A stretch of 64,000 nt of DNA from Psychrobacter urativorans (GTDB taxonomy: Bacteria; Pseudomonadota; Gammaproteobacteria; Pseudomonadales; Moraxellaceae): contig NZ_CAJHBT010000011.1 of assembly GCF_904846675.1 (NCBI RefSeq), forward strand, positions 18,726 through 82,725. Direction: 5' to 3'. The notes under the pieces were generated by a model, which was given only the letters and a program-made list of their open reading frames with translations, searched no databases and was not told where the DNA came from. Numbering within the stretch: position 1 is the stretch's first letter; every line of letters begins with the position of its first letter. Positions 18,185-27,402 of this stretch are shown here, one piece after another. The translations under genes and the position numbers were made by a program.

Positions 18185-18467
18185 GTGGGCTGAGTTAAGG
18201 TGAGTAGGTAGGTTTTAACCTATATAGTCAAACCCCTATAACTTCGCTACAGTGTCAACCTCCCTTGATTTACTATCTATACTATATTCGCTATTCGCTC
18301 GGTTTCGCCATCCCATTAAAAGTAACGAAATTATTTAGCTTTGAATATATTCAGGATTCTTGCCTAAAAATCTTCTTCTTACTTAAAAACTTTCCGCTTA
18401 AAGGGTTTAAGGAGTCTCTGTTTTAACTATCAACAGCTGAATGTTCAATACTCTCTGCTTATTCTAC

Positions 18468-18501
18468 AAAAAAGCCTGTGACTATCGCCACAGGCTTTTT
18501 T
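18468..18501 (-). terminator. Bidirectional terminator after the alanine symporter gene
   Basis: AAAAAAGCCTGTG pairs perfectly with CACAGGCTTTTTT around an eight-base loop. The A and T runs on both sides allow action on either strand; the nearest gene end is the minus-strand symporter at 18556. Confidence 0.88.
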
Positions 18502-18555
18502 GATTTAACACATTTAATTAAGCACTATTGTTAATTGAACTCATCTTAAGACCTG

Positions 18556-20103
18556 TTATTTAGGGTCTTTATGTAGTGAGCTTTGCTTAAGCGCTTCTTG
18601 TTCTTTTAAATGACGCTCTTCCCAATATGGCGCGTTTTTGATACCGAATTTAGCAGGGTCAAAGCTATAGCGTTTTACTCCAGCTTTACGCTGCGCTTCG
18701 TAGTCTTTGAGCATCGTCAATGTTGGTTTTGCCACAAAGAAGATGACTAAGATACCAACAATGTTAAGCCAAGCCATGAGACCAACACCGATATCACCAA
18801 TCGCCCAGATATAACCGGCTGAATTCAAGCCGCCATAAGCAACCATCAACATAATTAGGATTTTGACTAAGAATACACCTTTTTTATGAGCGCCGCGGCT
18901 GATAAAGCGGGTCAAATAAGCAACGTTGACTTCAGCAATATAGTAATAAGCCAAAATCGTGGTAAAGGCGAAAAAGAATACGGCGACGGCGATAAAGGTA
19001 TTGCCGAATTGACCGTATACGGATTCCATCGCCATCTGCGTGAAGGCGGGCGAGTTAATCTCAACACCGGCTGCGACGTTTTGGACTACGAATTGACCGT
19101 CAGGTAGCGTACCTTGAATGTTATAAGTACCAATGGTTAAGATCATAAACGCGGTAGCAGAACAGACCAATATCGTATCGACATAAACTGAGAATGCCTG
19201 TACTAGACCTTGCTGTGATGGATGTTCAACTTCAGCAGCAGCAGCAGCGTGAGGACCTGTACCTTGACCGGCTTCATTGGAGTAAATACCACGTTTAACA
19301 CCCCAACCGATTGCTGCACCAAAGCCAGCTTGAGCCGTGAATGCATCGCTGATAATTGAGCCAAATACTTGCGGAATCATCTGATAGTTAGTGACCATGA
19401 TAATTAAAGCTAAGACAATATAGCCTAATGCCATAAAGGGTACTGCGTATTCGGTAAAGCTTGCAATACGTTTGATACCACCGAAGATGATGACGCCTAG
19501 CACCACTAGGATGATACCTAGCGCAATCAGACGCATAGAACCAACTTCTAGGCCCATGACATTCATTGCGGTGCCTTCACCCATGACTTGCGCGAAGGCG
19601 TTGATAACTCCATTCGCCTGAACACCTGGTAAGAACATACCACATGCCAAGATAGAGGCAACCGCAAAGAGGATGCCATACCAGCGTTGACCGAGTGCCC
19701 GTTCAAAGTAATAAGCAGGGCCACCGCGATATTCACCAGTAATCACGTCTTTTTCTTTATAAATCTGTGCGAGTGTCGCTTCAACATAGGCGGTAGAAGC
19801 ACCTAAGAAGGCAACAACCCACATCCAAAACACCGCACCTGGGCCACCAAAGCCGATAGCCGCAGCTACCCCTGCGATGTTACCCATACCCACACGTCCC
19901 GCAAGCGAGACGGCAAGTGCCTGAAATGACGAGATACCGTCAGCACTGGACTTACCTGTAAATAGTAATTTTAACATTTCACCAAACAGACGCACTTGTA
20001 CGAAGCGCGTCATGATGGAATAGAACAGACCAGCACCCAAGCATAAATAGATTAGCGCTGGGCTCCAAATAATTCCGTTTACTATCTCGACCAAACCTTC
20101 CAT
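18556..20103 (-). CDS. Sodium:alanine symporter family (AGCS) transporter
   Basis: A 515-residue inner-membrane protein with about eleven hydrophobic segments. It imports alanine or glycine with sodium. Family segments are visible: GRVGMGNIAGVAAAIGFGGP, GAVFWMWVVAFLGASTAYVE, the extracellular EYRGGPAYYFERALG, and GVKRGIYSNEAGQGTGPHAA with the conserved SNEAGxGTxP. The C-terminus is charged and cytoplasmic. The start MEGLVEIVNG is the usual position for the family. It is preceded by a long leader region (20104-20922). Confidence 0.95.
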   Translation of the reverse strand: MEGLVEIVNGIIWSPALIYLCLGAGLFYSIMTRFVQVRLFGEMLKLLFTGKSSADGISSFQALAVSLAGRVGMGNIAGVAAAIGFGGPGAVFWMWVVAFLGASTAYVEATLAQIYKEKDVITGEYRGGPAYYFERALGQRWYGILFAVASILACGMFLPGVQANGVINAFAQVMGEGTAMNVMGLEVGSMRLIALGIILVVLGVIIFGGIKRIASFTEYAVPFMALGYIVLALIIMVTNYQMIPQVFGSIISDAFTAQAGFGAAIGWGVKRGIYSNEAGQGTGPHAAAAAEVEHPSQQGLVQAFSVYVDTILVCSATAFMILTIGTYNIQGTLPDGQFVVQNVAAGVEINSPAFTQMAMESVYGQFGNTFIAVAVFFFAFTTILAYYYIAEVNVAYLTRFISRGAHKKGVFLVKILIMLMVAYGGLNSAGYIWAIGDIGVGLMAWLNIVGILVIFFVAKPTLTMLKDYEAQRKAGVKRYSFDPAKFGIKNAPYWEERHLKEQEALKQSSLHKDPK

Positions 20104-20922
20104 ATGTATATTCCTTTAACTCTTTCAAAGCGCGATGCTGGGTGCTGATAGTTGTCCGTTAATGGTAATATATTAACGTCTACAAGCACCGAGCTGATCA
20201 CTAAGTATGGATTGTAGTTGTCTGTGTTTATCCGCTTGGCATATTAACAACACTGCTAGCAATAATGATTGATTAATACTCATTTATACTAATAATATTG
20301 CTACTGAACTTAGCTGCGGTCGCAATTCCTTTTGCTTTATTGGTCGCTGCGGTATCATGACGTCACGCAGTAAGAGTAAATAAACAATGAATAGTCCAGC
20401 GGATAAAACAGGGAACTATATCGTTAAATATTAATCAACCTGCTATGAGCCGTGTCGGTTCTCTCTTCGGGGCGTCAAACTTCAATAGAGTATGTTCCTT
20501 TAATCCTAAATAAGTCATAAATCCATTACTAAATGTATGCAAACCGTACGGCTATGTAACTGCAATTTGCCATAGTTTAGGATGAATTACTAGGAAATTT
20601 TTGAATTGTCCCCTGTTTTTCTCTATTGCTAATCTCTATTAATCGTCTCACTATAATCGAATACCCAACCAATATAGTGTAACAGGTAAAATTTATTTTA
20701 TGAATCAGTGGCTATAAACTAATTAAGTGGCTTTTAATCTGGCCAGTAATAAATACTGAAAACAATAGTAAGACTAGCTGTCGATGAGTAACAATAGGCG
20801 CTTTCAATAATATAAGGCGGGGGTCTGCTTGATTATAAGCCTGCTTTGCGGTTGTGTTTTGGTAACGGTCAATTGTAAAAGAGCAGTGATGACGCCATTA
20901 TTAGCAGCATATAACCAGACTA
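20104..20922. other. Long intergenic region between divergent symporter and lemA genes
   Basis: No coding region is convincing in these 819 bases. The part from about 20330 to 20500 is more G/C-rich than its surroundings. On the minus strand it contains GCCCCGAAGAGAGAACCGAC, which could be part of a structured leader of the symporter mRNA, but it does not match a complete known riboswitch. The right end runs into a 20-bp tandem repeat. Confidence 0.35.
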
Positions 20923-20982
20923 TATGTGTCTAAACCATTTAATATGTGTCTAAACCATTTAATATGTGTCTAAACCATTTAA
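20923..20982 (+). repeat. Three perfect tandem copies of a 20-bp unit before lemA
   Basis: The unit TATGTGTCTAAACCATTTAA occurs three times without a mismatch, ending 20 bases before the lemA start codon. The third copy is followed by TATCATTAGGAAA, which carries the ribosome binding site. A frame running through the repeat could extend LemA, but it is not the natural start. Copy number may vary by slippage and alter the leader length. Confidence 0.9.
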
Positions 20983-21002
20983 TATCATTAGGAAACCCCA
21001 GC

Positions 21003-21635
21003 ATGACTCATAAATCTATCGTAAAACCCATGTTACTATCTGCGATATTAGCAACTTCAACTCTCAGCTTAAGCGGTTGTGGTTATAACAATCTGCAGTC
21101 GCAAGACGAGCAAGTCACCGCTTCATGGTCAGAAGTGGTTAACCAATACCAGCGCCGTACGGACTTGGTACCAAACTTAGTCAAAGTAGTGAAGCAGTTC
21201 GCGACCCAAGAGCAAACCGTCTTTACTCAAGTGGCAGAAGCGCGCTCACGTGCTGGCAGCATGAACATCACGCCAGAGGTGCTGAACGACCCGCAAGCAA
21301 TGGAGCGTTACGCTGAAGCACAAGCACAGATGGGCGGCGCTTTATCGCGGTTGATGGCGGTCTCTGAGCGTTATCCTGAGCTCAAGTCTGATGCACTGTT
21401 CCAAGACTTGCAGGCGCAGTTAGAAGGCACAGAAAACCGTATCACGGTTGCGCGTAATCGTTATATCCAAGAAGTGCAAGGCTATAACACCACGGTACGC
21501 CAGTTCCCAACTAATATCACTGCGAAGGTATTTGGCATGCAAACGAAGCCAAACTTTACGGTAGCCAATGAAGCAGAAATATCTACTGCTCCGACCGTTG
21601 ATTTCGGTGATGACAATGCTGCGATTGCTGAGTAA
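21003..21635 (+). CDS. lemA: LemA family lipoprotein
   Basis: From ATG 21003 the protein has 210 residues, beginning MTHKSIVKPMLLSAILATST and a lipobox LSGC. The LemA core follows: EQVTASWSEVVNQYQRRTDLVPNL is the hallmark segment, then long helices with RYPELKSDALFQDLQAQLEG and ENRITVARNRYIQEVQ YN, and the FPTNITAKVFGM end. LemA proteins are membrane-associated helical proteins usually encoded beside TPM-domain proteins, as here. AGGAAA before 21003 supports this start over the upstream ATG in the tandem repeat. Confidence 0.93.
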   Translation: MTHKSIVKPMLLSAILATSTLSLSGCGYNNLQSQDEQVTASWSEVVNQYQRRTDLVPNLVKVVKQFATQEQTVFTQVAEARSRAGSMNITPEVLNDPQAMERYAEAQAQMGGALSRLMAVSERYPELKSDALFQDLQAQLEGTENRITVARNRYIQEVQGYNTTVRQFPTNITAKVFGMQTKPNFTVANEAEISTAPTVDFGDDNAAIAE

Positions 21636-21796
21636 CTAACGAATAGTTAAAGTAGGGATTAATAGTTAAAGTTAGGAAATTATGGAAATACTTTCCAACT
21701 TCCAATAAGAAGGTGTCTTTCTACAGGAAGGTATTCCCCCATAAAAAGATATTTTCGTATATCAGCACGGATAGCACTTGAGGTGGTAAAAATCAG

Positions 21797-23020
21797 ATGA
21801 ATAATTCAAAAGCAATCGTATCAGCATTACTCTTCACGCTCAGCGCTACTAGCGTCACAGCGTTGTATGCCGCGCCGAATGACGTTGCTGTCGCTGATGC
21901 TGATGGTACCGCTGCTAATAGTACCGCTGCCAATAGTACTATTAATGGTCAAAATCGTAGCGTTGAGGATCTAGTCGCTCTTACAAAGGCAGGCGAAGCC
22001 AATGAAGCCATCAACGACGCAGTGCTGGGTAATGAAGCCATTAATGAGACGGTGCTTGGCAACGATGCCTTGAACACCAATACGGCTGCTGATGCTGATG
22101 GCGCTAACAGTTCCGGCGCACAGACTAAAACTAACTTACCACCAGTACAGTCGAGTGCCGCTGCCGTTGATGCAGATAAGCTTATACTTAACAATCCTGT
22201 GGTTGATGAAGCTAATATTTTAAACCCACAACAAAAACAACGTCTTGAAGCGCAATTAAAAAGTATCTACTCTCAAGGTCTGGCACAAGCCGCAGTGGTG
22301 ATTGTACCCACGACCAATGGGGTGCCTATATTTGACTACTCTTTACAAACTGCTGAAAAATGGCAGTTAGGAGAGGCTGATACCGATGATGGTTTGCTAA
22401 TATTAGTAGCCGTGAATGATAGAGATATGTATATACAATCAGGCTATGGTCTCGAAGGAGTCTTGCCTGATTCCGCCCTAAACCGTATTATCCGTGAAAA
22501 CATTACCCCTTATTTTAAACCTGAGAATGGGAGCAAATATTTTGAGGGGATATCAAATGGTATTAATAGTATTGAAGAGCGCCTTAAAGCTGACCCTGAA
22601 GTATTGGCACGTGCTGATGCACAGGCCGCTGAGCGTAGCGCGCAGCAAGGCTCAGATGAAATTCCCTCACCGATATTCCTCTTTATTATGGCAATGATAT
22701 TCGGCAGCTTCATCACCAATATATTTGGCCGAGTATTAGGTTCTATCTTGACCGCAGGCGGATTTTTTGCCGGCTCATTGGCCTTAGGTGGTGGCTTCTT
22801 TATGACTCTCATCATGGCCATATTCTTATGGATGTTCCTCATTTCGCGCGGTCGTGGCGGCGGTGGTCGTGGCGGGCGCGGCGGCGGTGGCGGTATGGTC
22901 TTTATGCCGGGCTTAGGTGGCGGAAGTGGCGGCGGCTTCGGCGGTGGTGGACTTGGTGGCGGCGGCTTCGGTGGCGGCGGTGGTGGCTTCGGTGGCGGCG
23001 GCGCGGGTGGTTCATGGTAG
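21797..23020 (+). CDS. TPM-domain (YgcG-like) membrane protein with Gly-rich tail
   Basis: A 407-residue protein. Order: signal peptide (MNNSKAIVSALLFTLSATSV), a low-complexity Ala/Asn/Asp linker with near repeats such as NEAINDAVLGNEAINETVLG, and the TPM domain at about 130-260 (VVDEANILNPQQKQRLEAQL; VNDRDMYIQSGYGLEGVLPD). Two hydrophobic segments follow at about 293-355, then a tail of nearly pure Gly with Ser/Phe. TPM proteins occur with LemA and are implicated in membrane processes such as photosystem or envelope maintenance; a bacterial role is uncertain. It is probably co-transcribed with lemA and the next gene. Confidence 0.9.
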   Translation: MNNSKAIVSALLFTLSATSVTALYAAPNDVAVADADGTAANSTAANSTINGQNRSVEDLVALTKAGEANEAINDAVLGNEAINETVLGNDALNTNTAADADGANSSGAQTKTNLPPVQSSAAAVDADKLILNNPVVDEANILNPQQKQRLEAQLKSIYSQGLAQAAVVIVPTTNGVPIFDYSLQTAEKWQLGEADTDDGLLILVAVNDRDMYIQSGYGLEGVLPDSALNRIIRENITPYFKPENGSKYFEGISNGINSIEERLKADPEVLARADAQAAERSAQQGSDEIPSPIFLFIMAMIFGSFITNIFGRVLGSILTAGGFFAGSLALGGGFFMTLIMAIFLWMFLISRGRGGGGRGGRGGGGGMVFMPGLGGGSGGGFGGGGLGGGGFGGGGGGFGGGGAGGSW

Positions 23021-23147
23021 ACTATTTATCAGACTAAACGGTTATAAAATAAAACTTCTATAACCATTGCAGATAAAACTAATGACAGCAATAATTTAAC
23101 GCTCGCAAGCTAACCCGTGGCAATAGCATATTTGAGGAAATAATATA

Positions 23148-23678
23148 ATGGCACAAAACAACTTACCTTCATCACAGGCGAGTTTTGCCCGCTGGTGGCG
23201 TCAAGTCTTGTTTGTCCCGATGCTGCATAGCAAATGGGTGACAGCAGAAGTCAAAGCGCACCTAACCGCAAAAGTTACTGAGTCGGAGCGTGGTCATCGC
23301 GGTGAGATATTTTTAGTGATAGAGAACCATTTGCCTATCCAAGCGGCGTATCATCTTACCTGCCGTGAGCGTGCGCTTGATTTATTCAGTGAGTACCGAG
23401 TGTGGGACACCGAAGAAAATACAGGCGTCTTAGTTTACGTGAATATCTGTGAACAAAGCTTAGACATTGTCGCTGATCGTGGTATCAGCGCTCACGTTAG
23501 CCCCACAGTATGGCGGGCGATGTGTGATAAAGCGATAGCCGGTATCGCCAACCAAAAGACAGAAGACAGCTTAGCTGATTTATTAGACGATATTGGCCAG
23601 TTATTAAGTCAGTACTATCGTCTTGAGAATGATCCAGCTGGCAACGAGCTATTGGATACGGTGGTCTTTCTAAAGTAG
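23148..23678 (+). CDS. Second TPM-domain protein
   Basis: A 176-residue TPM protein without signal peptide or membrane tail. It contains ESERGHRGEIFLVIENHLPI and the domain core RALDLFSEYRVWDTEENTGVLVYVNICEQSLDIVADRGIS (first and second halves of the usual TPM motif). It follows the membrane TPM gene in the lemA cluster, the common lemA-TPM-TPM order. Its last 9 bases overlap the convergent sirtuin gene. Confidence 0.88.
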   Translation: MAQNNLPSSQASFARWWRQVLFVPMLHSKWVTAEVKAHLTAKVTESERGHRGEIFLVIENHLPIQAAYHLTCRERALDLFSEYRVWDTEENTGVLVYVNICEQSLDIVADRGISAHVSPTVWRAMCDKAIAGIANQKTEDSLADLLDDIGQLLSQYYRLENDPAGNELLDTVVFLK

Positions 23679-24485
23679 CTTTATTTGTTCTAGCAATAAT
23701 GGCATGACGACTCCAGCCTTCGCAGCCAATATGATATCGACCACAGTATTGAGCGTAGGATTGGGATTTATCTCAATAATGGTTGCGCCATTTTGCTTCG
23801 CCAATTGTGCCAATCCTGTAGCAGGATAGACCAGACTTGAAGTACCAACACTGATGAATACGTCACAATCGGCCGCTGCCTGTTCTGCCGTTTGCCACGC
23901 GCTAGCCGGCAGCGACTCACCAAACCAAACGATGTCTGGGCGAATATAACCTTCACAATGAGGGCAAGCTATCAATTCATCATCGAACTCAATGGCATCT
24001 TTGCTACTGTTTAAGTGTGTTGATTCGTGATTAGTTGACTCATAATTATAAGACGCATCACATTGGCTACAACGATTACGCCACAGATAACCATGTAAAT
24101 GAGTGACCGTACTGCCCGCTTGTTCATGTAAGTCATCAACATTTTGGGTGATTAAAGTCAGTTGTCTCTTAGATGATTCAGCATTTTTTTGCCATTCTGC
24201 AAGAGCCTGATGCGCAGGATTGGGCATTTTATCATGCACTAATTGCCGGCGCCATTGATACCATGACCATACCAGCTTCGGATCCCGAGCAAAAGCCGCA
24301 GGACTGGCCAAATCTTCAGCGCGGTACTGCTCCCACAGGCCGGTTTGCTTGTCGCGAAAAGTAGGAATACCACTTTCTGCTGAAACCCCAGCCCCTGTCA
24401 AAACACAAATACGCGGCGCCGCTTGCAATAATGTCGCTGCACGCTGCATTTGAATGACTATTTCTGGTGTTAATTCTGCTAACAT
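23670..24485 (-). CDS. cobB: SIR2 family NAD-dependent protein deacylase
   Basis: A 271-residue sirtuin that removes acyl groups from lysines using NAD+. Visible motifs are the NAD-binding GAGVSAESGIPTFRD, TQNVDDLHEQAGS, the catalytic His in HLHGYLW, and a structural zinc site CSQC ... CPHC. IRPDIVWFGESLP and SVGTSSLVYPA complete the fold. The residues that mark desuccinylase-type sirtuins (Tyr-x-x-Arg) are partly seen as QYRAEDLAS and WYQWRR, so desuccinylation is possible. The insert between the two CxxC pairs is rich in Asn, Glu, Ser and His. It is convergent with the TPM gene. Confidence 0.92.
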   Translation of the reverse strand: MLAELTPEIVIQMQRAATLLQAAPRICVLTGAGVSAESGIPTFRDKQTGLWEQYRAEDLASPAAFARDPKLVWSWYQWRRQLVHDKMPNPAHQALAEWQKNAESSKRQLTLITQNVDDLHEQAGSTVTHLHGYLWRNRCSQCDASYNYESTNHESTHLNSSKDAIEFDDELIACPHCEGYIRPDIVWFGESLPASAWQTAEQAAADCDVFISVGTSSLVYPATGLAQLAKQNGATIIEINPNPTLNTVVDIILAAKAGVVMPLLLEQIKLL

Positions 24486-24508
24486 GGCTTAACCCTTGCT
24501 GATAATGG

Positions 24509-24889
24509 ATGCATAACCCTATGATAGACGGAATTTGGTGGCTTGTCATATTTCTAGCGGTGGTTGCCGGTCTGTGGTTACTGGCACATAGGCGCGGAGC
24601 TAAGAAAGATAGTAAAAATAGAAATAAAAAGACATCTGGCAAAAAGATACCGGTTAATGATGCCTTGCAAAAAACAGCGGTACTGCTCAAAAAAGACTTT
24701 AAAAATTATCGCGTGACCCGCAAGGGCAACCATTTACTCATCCTTAAGCAGGGTAAAAAACTCGCGATGATTACTATTGATAAAAAACTTGCCGTCGGTC
24801 AGCGCCGCTTAGGTGATGTACCCATTATTAATTACCACCGCCCTCCCAGCCGCGCACAATTAAGTGCGAATCTGCAAGAGGCTGAATAA
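24509..24889 (+). CDS. Small single-pass membrane protein, unknown
   Basis: A 126-residue (or 122 from the second Met) protein with an N-terminal membrane anchor IWWLVIFLAVVAGLWLLA. A very basic linker follows (RRGAKKDSKNRNKKTSGKK), then a compact soluble part (DFKNYRVTRKGNHLLILKQG) and an Arg/Pro-rich end. It diverges from the sirtuin gene with 23 bases between starts. I do not recognise the family. Confidence 0.55.
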   Translation: MHNPMIDGIWWLVIFLAVVAGLWLLAHRRGAKKDSKNRNKKTSGKKIPVNDALQKTAVLLKKDFKNYRVTRKGNHLLILKQGKKLAMITIDKKLAVGQRRLGDVPIINYHRPPSRAQLSANLQEAE

Positions 24890-25223
24890 GTGGAGTGAAC
24901 AAGATAATTGGATAAGACGATTGAGCGGGGTATAAATCAAAGTGGATGACTCAGCAGTATACAATAGCTATCATTGTGCTATCTATCACCTACTTATTAA
25001 AATTAACTAATCCCAAAAATATGCAGCTTTGTTTATTTGTTAATAGTTTGATATGCCATTTTAGAATGTAGAGCAATTAATGACTACTATAAAAATTGAC
25101 TATTATAAAAGAGCTAATTTTAATTGGTAGCTAAGGACTAGTATTACTGAAGGTCAGTTATTGGCTAAAGATTAGATGTTCGGTAAAGCAGAGGTAATAC
25201 GAGGAGAGGCTAAAGCAAAGAAG
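24890..25223. other. Intergenic flank left of the prophage
   Basis: These 334 chromosomal bases before the attL repeat are A/T-rich and show no gene. They would have lain downstream of the tRNA-Arg gene before phage integration. Confidence 0.4.
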
Positions 25224-25271
25224 TGGTGCGCTCGGCGGGAATCGAACCCACGACCCTCGGCTTCGGAGACC
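25224..25271 (-). repeat. attL: 48-bp copy of the tRNA-Arg 3' half
   Basis: It is identical to 33239-33286 and starts TGGTGCGCTCGGCGGG. It covers CCA, the 3' acceptor strand, the T arm, the variable loop and the anticodon arm back to GG before the anticodon loop. The bases beyond 25271 (CACATAG) do not continue the tRNA, so this is a remnant, not a functional tRNA. Confidence 0.95.
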
Positions 25272-25313
25272 CACATAGCGCAATTATTAGTTACATATAA
25301 TTACATAATTAAC

Positions 25314-26114
25314 CTAATGAATAAACATTATAGGCGAGCAAATCAAAACATGGGATATAGGCAAGAAATCATTACAGTTAGGGCATAACAAAAGTTTCTT
25401 TATATCCATTAAATAAGCACATTTCTTACAAAAAGTAGTGGTATCTTTTAAAGAATAGTATCTCTCACTATCTTGTATGGATTCAAGAATTGCTTGCTTT
25501 CCATGACTCTCTCTAATGGATTTTTCATCGAATTTAACACAAGCTTTGCTCCAAATATCTTGCTTAATCTTAGATATTTCTCTTTTTTGTTCAGGAGTTA
25601 ACTCTTTTCTGACTGCAGGCTCTTTGAATAAGTTGCCACAAGTCACCTTACGATTATAGCCAGTAATGGTTTTACATGATTTCGTCCCACTACACTTCCA
25701 TGCCTGACTCCCTTTTAAAAACTTTATACTTGTAGACTCGCACTTAGGGCAACACTCTCTATCCCCAATAACTATATTGTTTAATTTCTTACTATTTTTC
25801 TTAAGACTATCAATATACTGATTTCTTAAATCAGCATTAGCAGCAATCTTAGCTGTCGTTAACTGATCAAAAATAATAGCAAGCTTTCTTGGCTGCCACA
25901 AGTGCTGCAATACCATTGGCACTGACTCAGCACTTATACCGCATTGAAGGCATGAATCCTTAATTAAAATAGCACGCTCTTGCCTCCATTCTTTATACTG
26001 CCAAGGCTTTTTCTTTTTAGTAGCTTCTTGCAAACATTCAAGCGCCTCACGCCATGATATCTCATCAGCTAATAGCTGCTGACGAACTTCTTTGATATAT
26101 GTAGGTAATTCCAT
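25314..26114 (-). CDS. Unknown phage protein with several zinc-knuckle motifs, next to attL
   Basis: A 266-residue protein with a helical, Lys/Trp-rich N-terminal half and a Cys-rich C-terminal half: CLQCG, CCPKCES, WKCSGTKSCK, CGNLF, CKKCA and CPNC. This suggests two or more zinc ribbons for nucleic acid binding. It is the last gene of the minus-strand phage operon, 71 bases after Zot, and lies directly beside attL, where integrases usually sit. No catalytic motif of a tyrosine, serine or DDE recombinase is visible, so any integration role is speculation. GAGGG upstream of the ATG supports the start. Confidence 0.6.
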   Translation of the reverse strand: MELPTYIKEVRQQLLADEISWREALECLQEATKKKKPWQYKEWRQERAILIKDSCLQCGISAESVPMVLQHLWQPRKLAIIFDQLTTAKIAANADLRNQYIDSLKKNSKKLNNIVIGDRECCPKCESTSIKFLKGSQAWKCSGTKSCKTITGYNRKVTCGNLFKEPAVRKELTPEQKREISKIKQDIWSKACVKFDEKSIRESHGKQAILESIQDSERYYSLKDTTTFCKKCAYLMDIKKLLLCPNCNDFLPISHVLICSPIMFIH

Positions 26115-26184
26115 TTTAGTTATAACCCTCTTTTAAATAGCAAAAATATTAGGTTTTTCGTGGCAAATATTAGACAAACAAAGA

Positions 26185-27342
26185 CTAAGTAGGATTTTGC
26201 GGAATTGGAATTGGATTAGCAATAACCTCATTAGAACCCCTGTTTTTTTCAGGATCATCATTCTCTTCGGTTGCACCAGTCTGATTGGTAATACGTTGAC
26301 CATTTCTATTAGCTTTTGGCATAGAACCGACTGTTTCAGTATAACCCACGCACTCAATCTGAGATATATTAATGAACTCACCATGACCGTTATAAGCCTT
26401 ACAGTTACCACGCATCATAACAACGCCTGAGACCCGCAAATCATCGTTATTCACAGTAGCTCTATAGTTATCGGGCAAACGTTCCTTGTATAGCTCTAAG
26501 GAGCGCGTAGCATCATAATTATTCTGTTGTAAAGTAACATCACCATTTGTCTGAGTAGTAGGGTTAGCCCTGTCACTAAAATCTTTTGCCGTATCAGCAA
26601 CTTTAGAATTAACTTTAGCATTTACCGATTCTGTATCAAATTGGTCATGCCTAACTTTTTTTATCAAAAAGAACATACCTATGAAAATAGGGATAGCAAG
26701 AATAAGGGATAATATAGCTATGCGCTGCATTAACACCGCTTTTTTATTCTTTACCGTTTTTTGGTCATGCTTAACCCCTTCATCAACAGACTTATACAAG
26801 GGGAAAATAGTAGGATCAAGCTTGTGATCAAATTCTTCAATAATAGTCTTTTTAGGTGAGGAGTCATTCACACCAGCAGTAATAAAGCATTTTGTTTCTG
26901 TCCTAGAGCTATAAGGATTAGAAAAATGAAAATGAAACTTTATTAAAGACCGTAGCCCAGAGTGGACGAGCTTGGCATCTTGGGTCACAAAGATAACCAA
27001 GACGTTTTTATGCCTACGCATCGTTAAAGTTTCAACATCTATGTGACTATTAATCTTAGTCTTAGTATTATTAAAACGTTCTATCGTTCCAGCTTCATCA
27101 TAAATAACAATACTATTTTTAGGCGCATCATCGACCCAAGAAAACTCAGGTTGGACGACATGAAATTGAGCATCAACTAAAGCAACACCATCAACGTTAG
27201 CCAAATATATCTCATACTCATTATCTGGCATGTCCAATATTTGCTTGATCTGACTCATAACAAAATGTGATTTACCAGAGCCTTCAAGACCTGTAATAAG
27301 AATACTAGAACGACCCAATATACTAGACATAATACTATTCAC
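26185..27342 (-). CDS. zot: Zot-like assembly ATPase (pI homologue)
   Basis: The 385-residue protein drives phage extrusion through the inner membrane. It has Walker A near the N-terminus (ITGLEGSGKSHF), a Walker B-like SIVIYDEAGTIERF and the Zot-type RRHKNVLVIFVTQDAKLV. One membrane segment (IAILSLILAIPIFIGMFFLI) lies near residue 205-228. The periplasmic C-terminal part is disordered, rich in Asn and Thr. The GTG at 27342 coincides with the edge of a 30-bp hairpin; ATG at 27330 (MSSILGRSS) is an alternative start. Despite the name, no enterotoxin function should be assumed. Confidence 0.9.
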   Translation of the reverse strand: MNSIMSSILGRSSILITGLEGSGKSHFVMSQIKQILDMPDNEYEIYLANVDGVALVDAQFHVVQPEFSWVDDAPKNSIVIYDEAGTIERFNNTKTKINSHIDVETLTMRRHKNVLVIFVTQDAKLVHSGLRSLIKFHFHFSNPYSSRTETKCFITAGVNDSSPKKTIIEEFDHKLDPTIFPLYKSVDEGVKHDQKTVKNKKAVLMQRIAILSLILAIPIFIGMFFLIKKVRHDQFDTESVNAKVNSKVADTAKDFSDRANPTTQTNGDVTLQQNNYDATRSLELYKERLPDNYRATVNNDDLRVSGVVMMRGNCKAYNGHGEFINISQIECVGYTETVGSMPKANRNGQRITNQTGATEENDDPEKNRGSNEVIANPIPIPQNPT

Positions 27343-27402
27343 TAAATGATAATAAAAGAATAAATTTTTCCCAAAAATTTATTCTTTTATTATCATTTAG
27401 TG
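27340..27402. repeat. Perfect 30-bp inverted repeat with a 3-base loop between minor coat gene and zot
   Basis: Arm 27340-27369 is the exact reverse complement of 27373-27402, with loop CCC. The arms contain only six G/C bases each, so it is not a typical G/C-rich terminator. One end covers the DUF2523 stop codon and the other reaches the zot GTG start. In single-stranded phage DNA it would fold as a long hairpin, fitting a packaging signal. In mRNA it could attenuate zot expression. Confidence 0.93.

Noticed and set aside
20330..20510. G/C-rich leader before the alanine symporter, considered as a glycine riboswitch
   Set aside because: GCCCCGAAGAGAGAACCGAC resembles part of the aptamer, but GGAGAG and CTCAGG-type partner motifs are not found in order. 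Not enough to call.
25176..25388. Plus-strand frame containing WCARRESNPRPSASET across attL
   Set aside because: In the integrated state it starts in chromosomal non-coding DNA and reads the tRNA remnant antisense. It is not a gene here; its right part matters only as the alternative end of the phage regulator in the circular form.
26185..27342. Zonula occludens toxin as a virulence factor
   Set aside because: The gene sits in a complete filamentous prophage in the place of the assembly ATPase; the toxin name reflects family history and is not evidence of toxicity.
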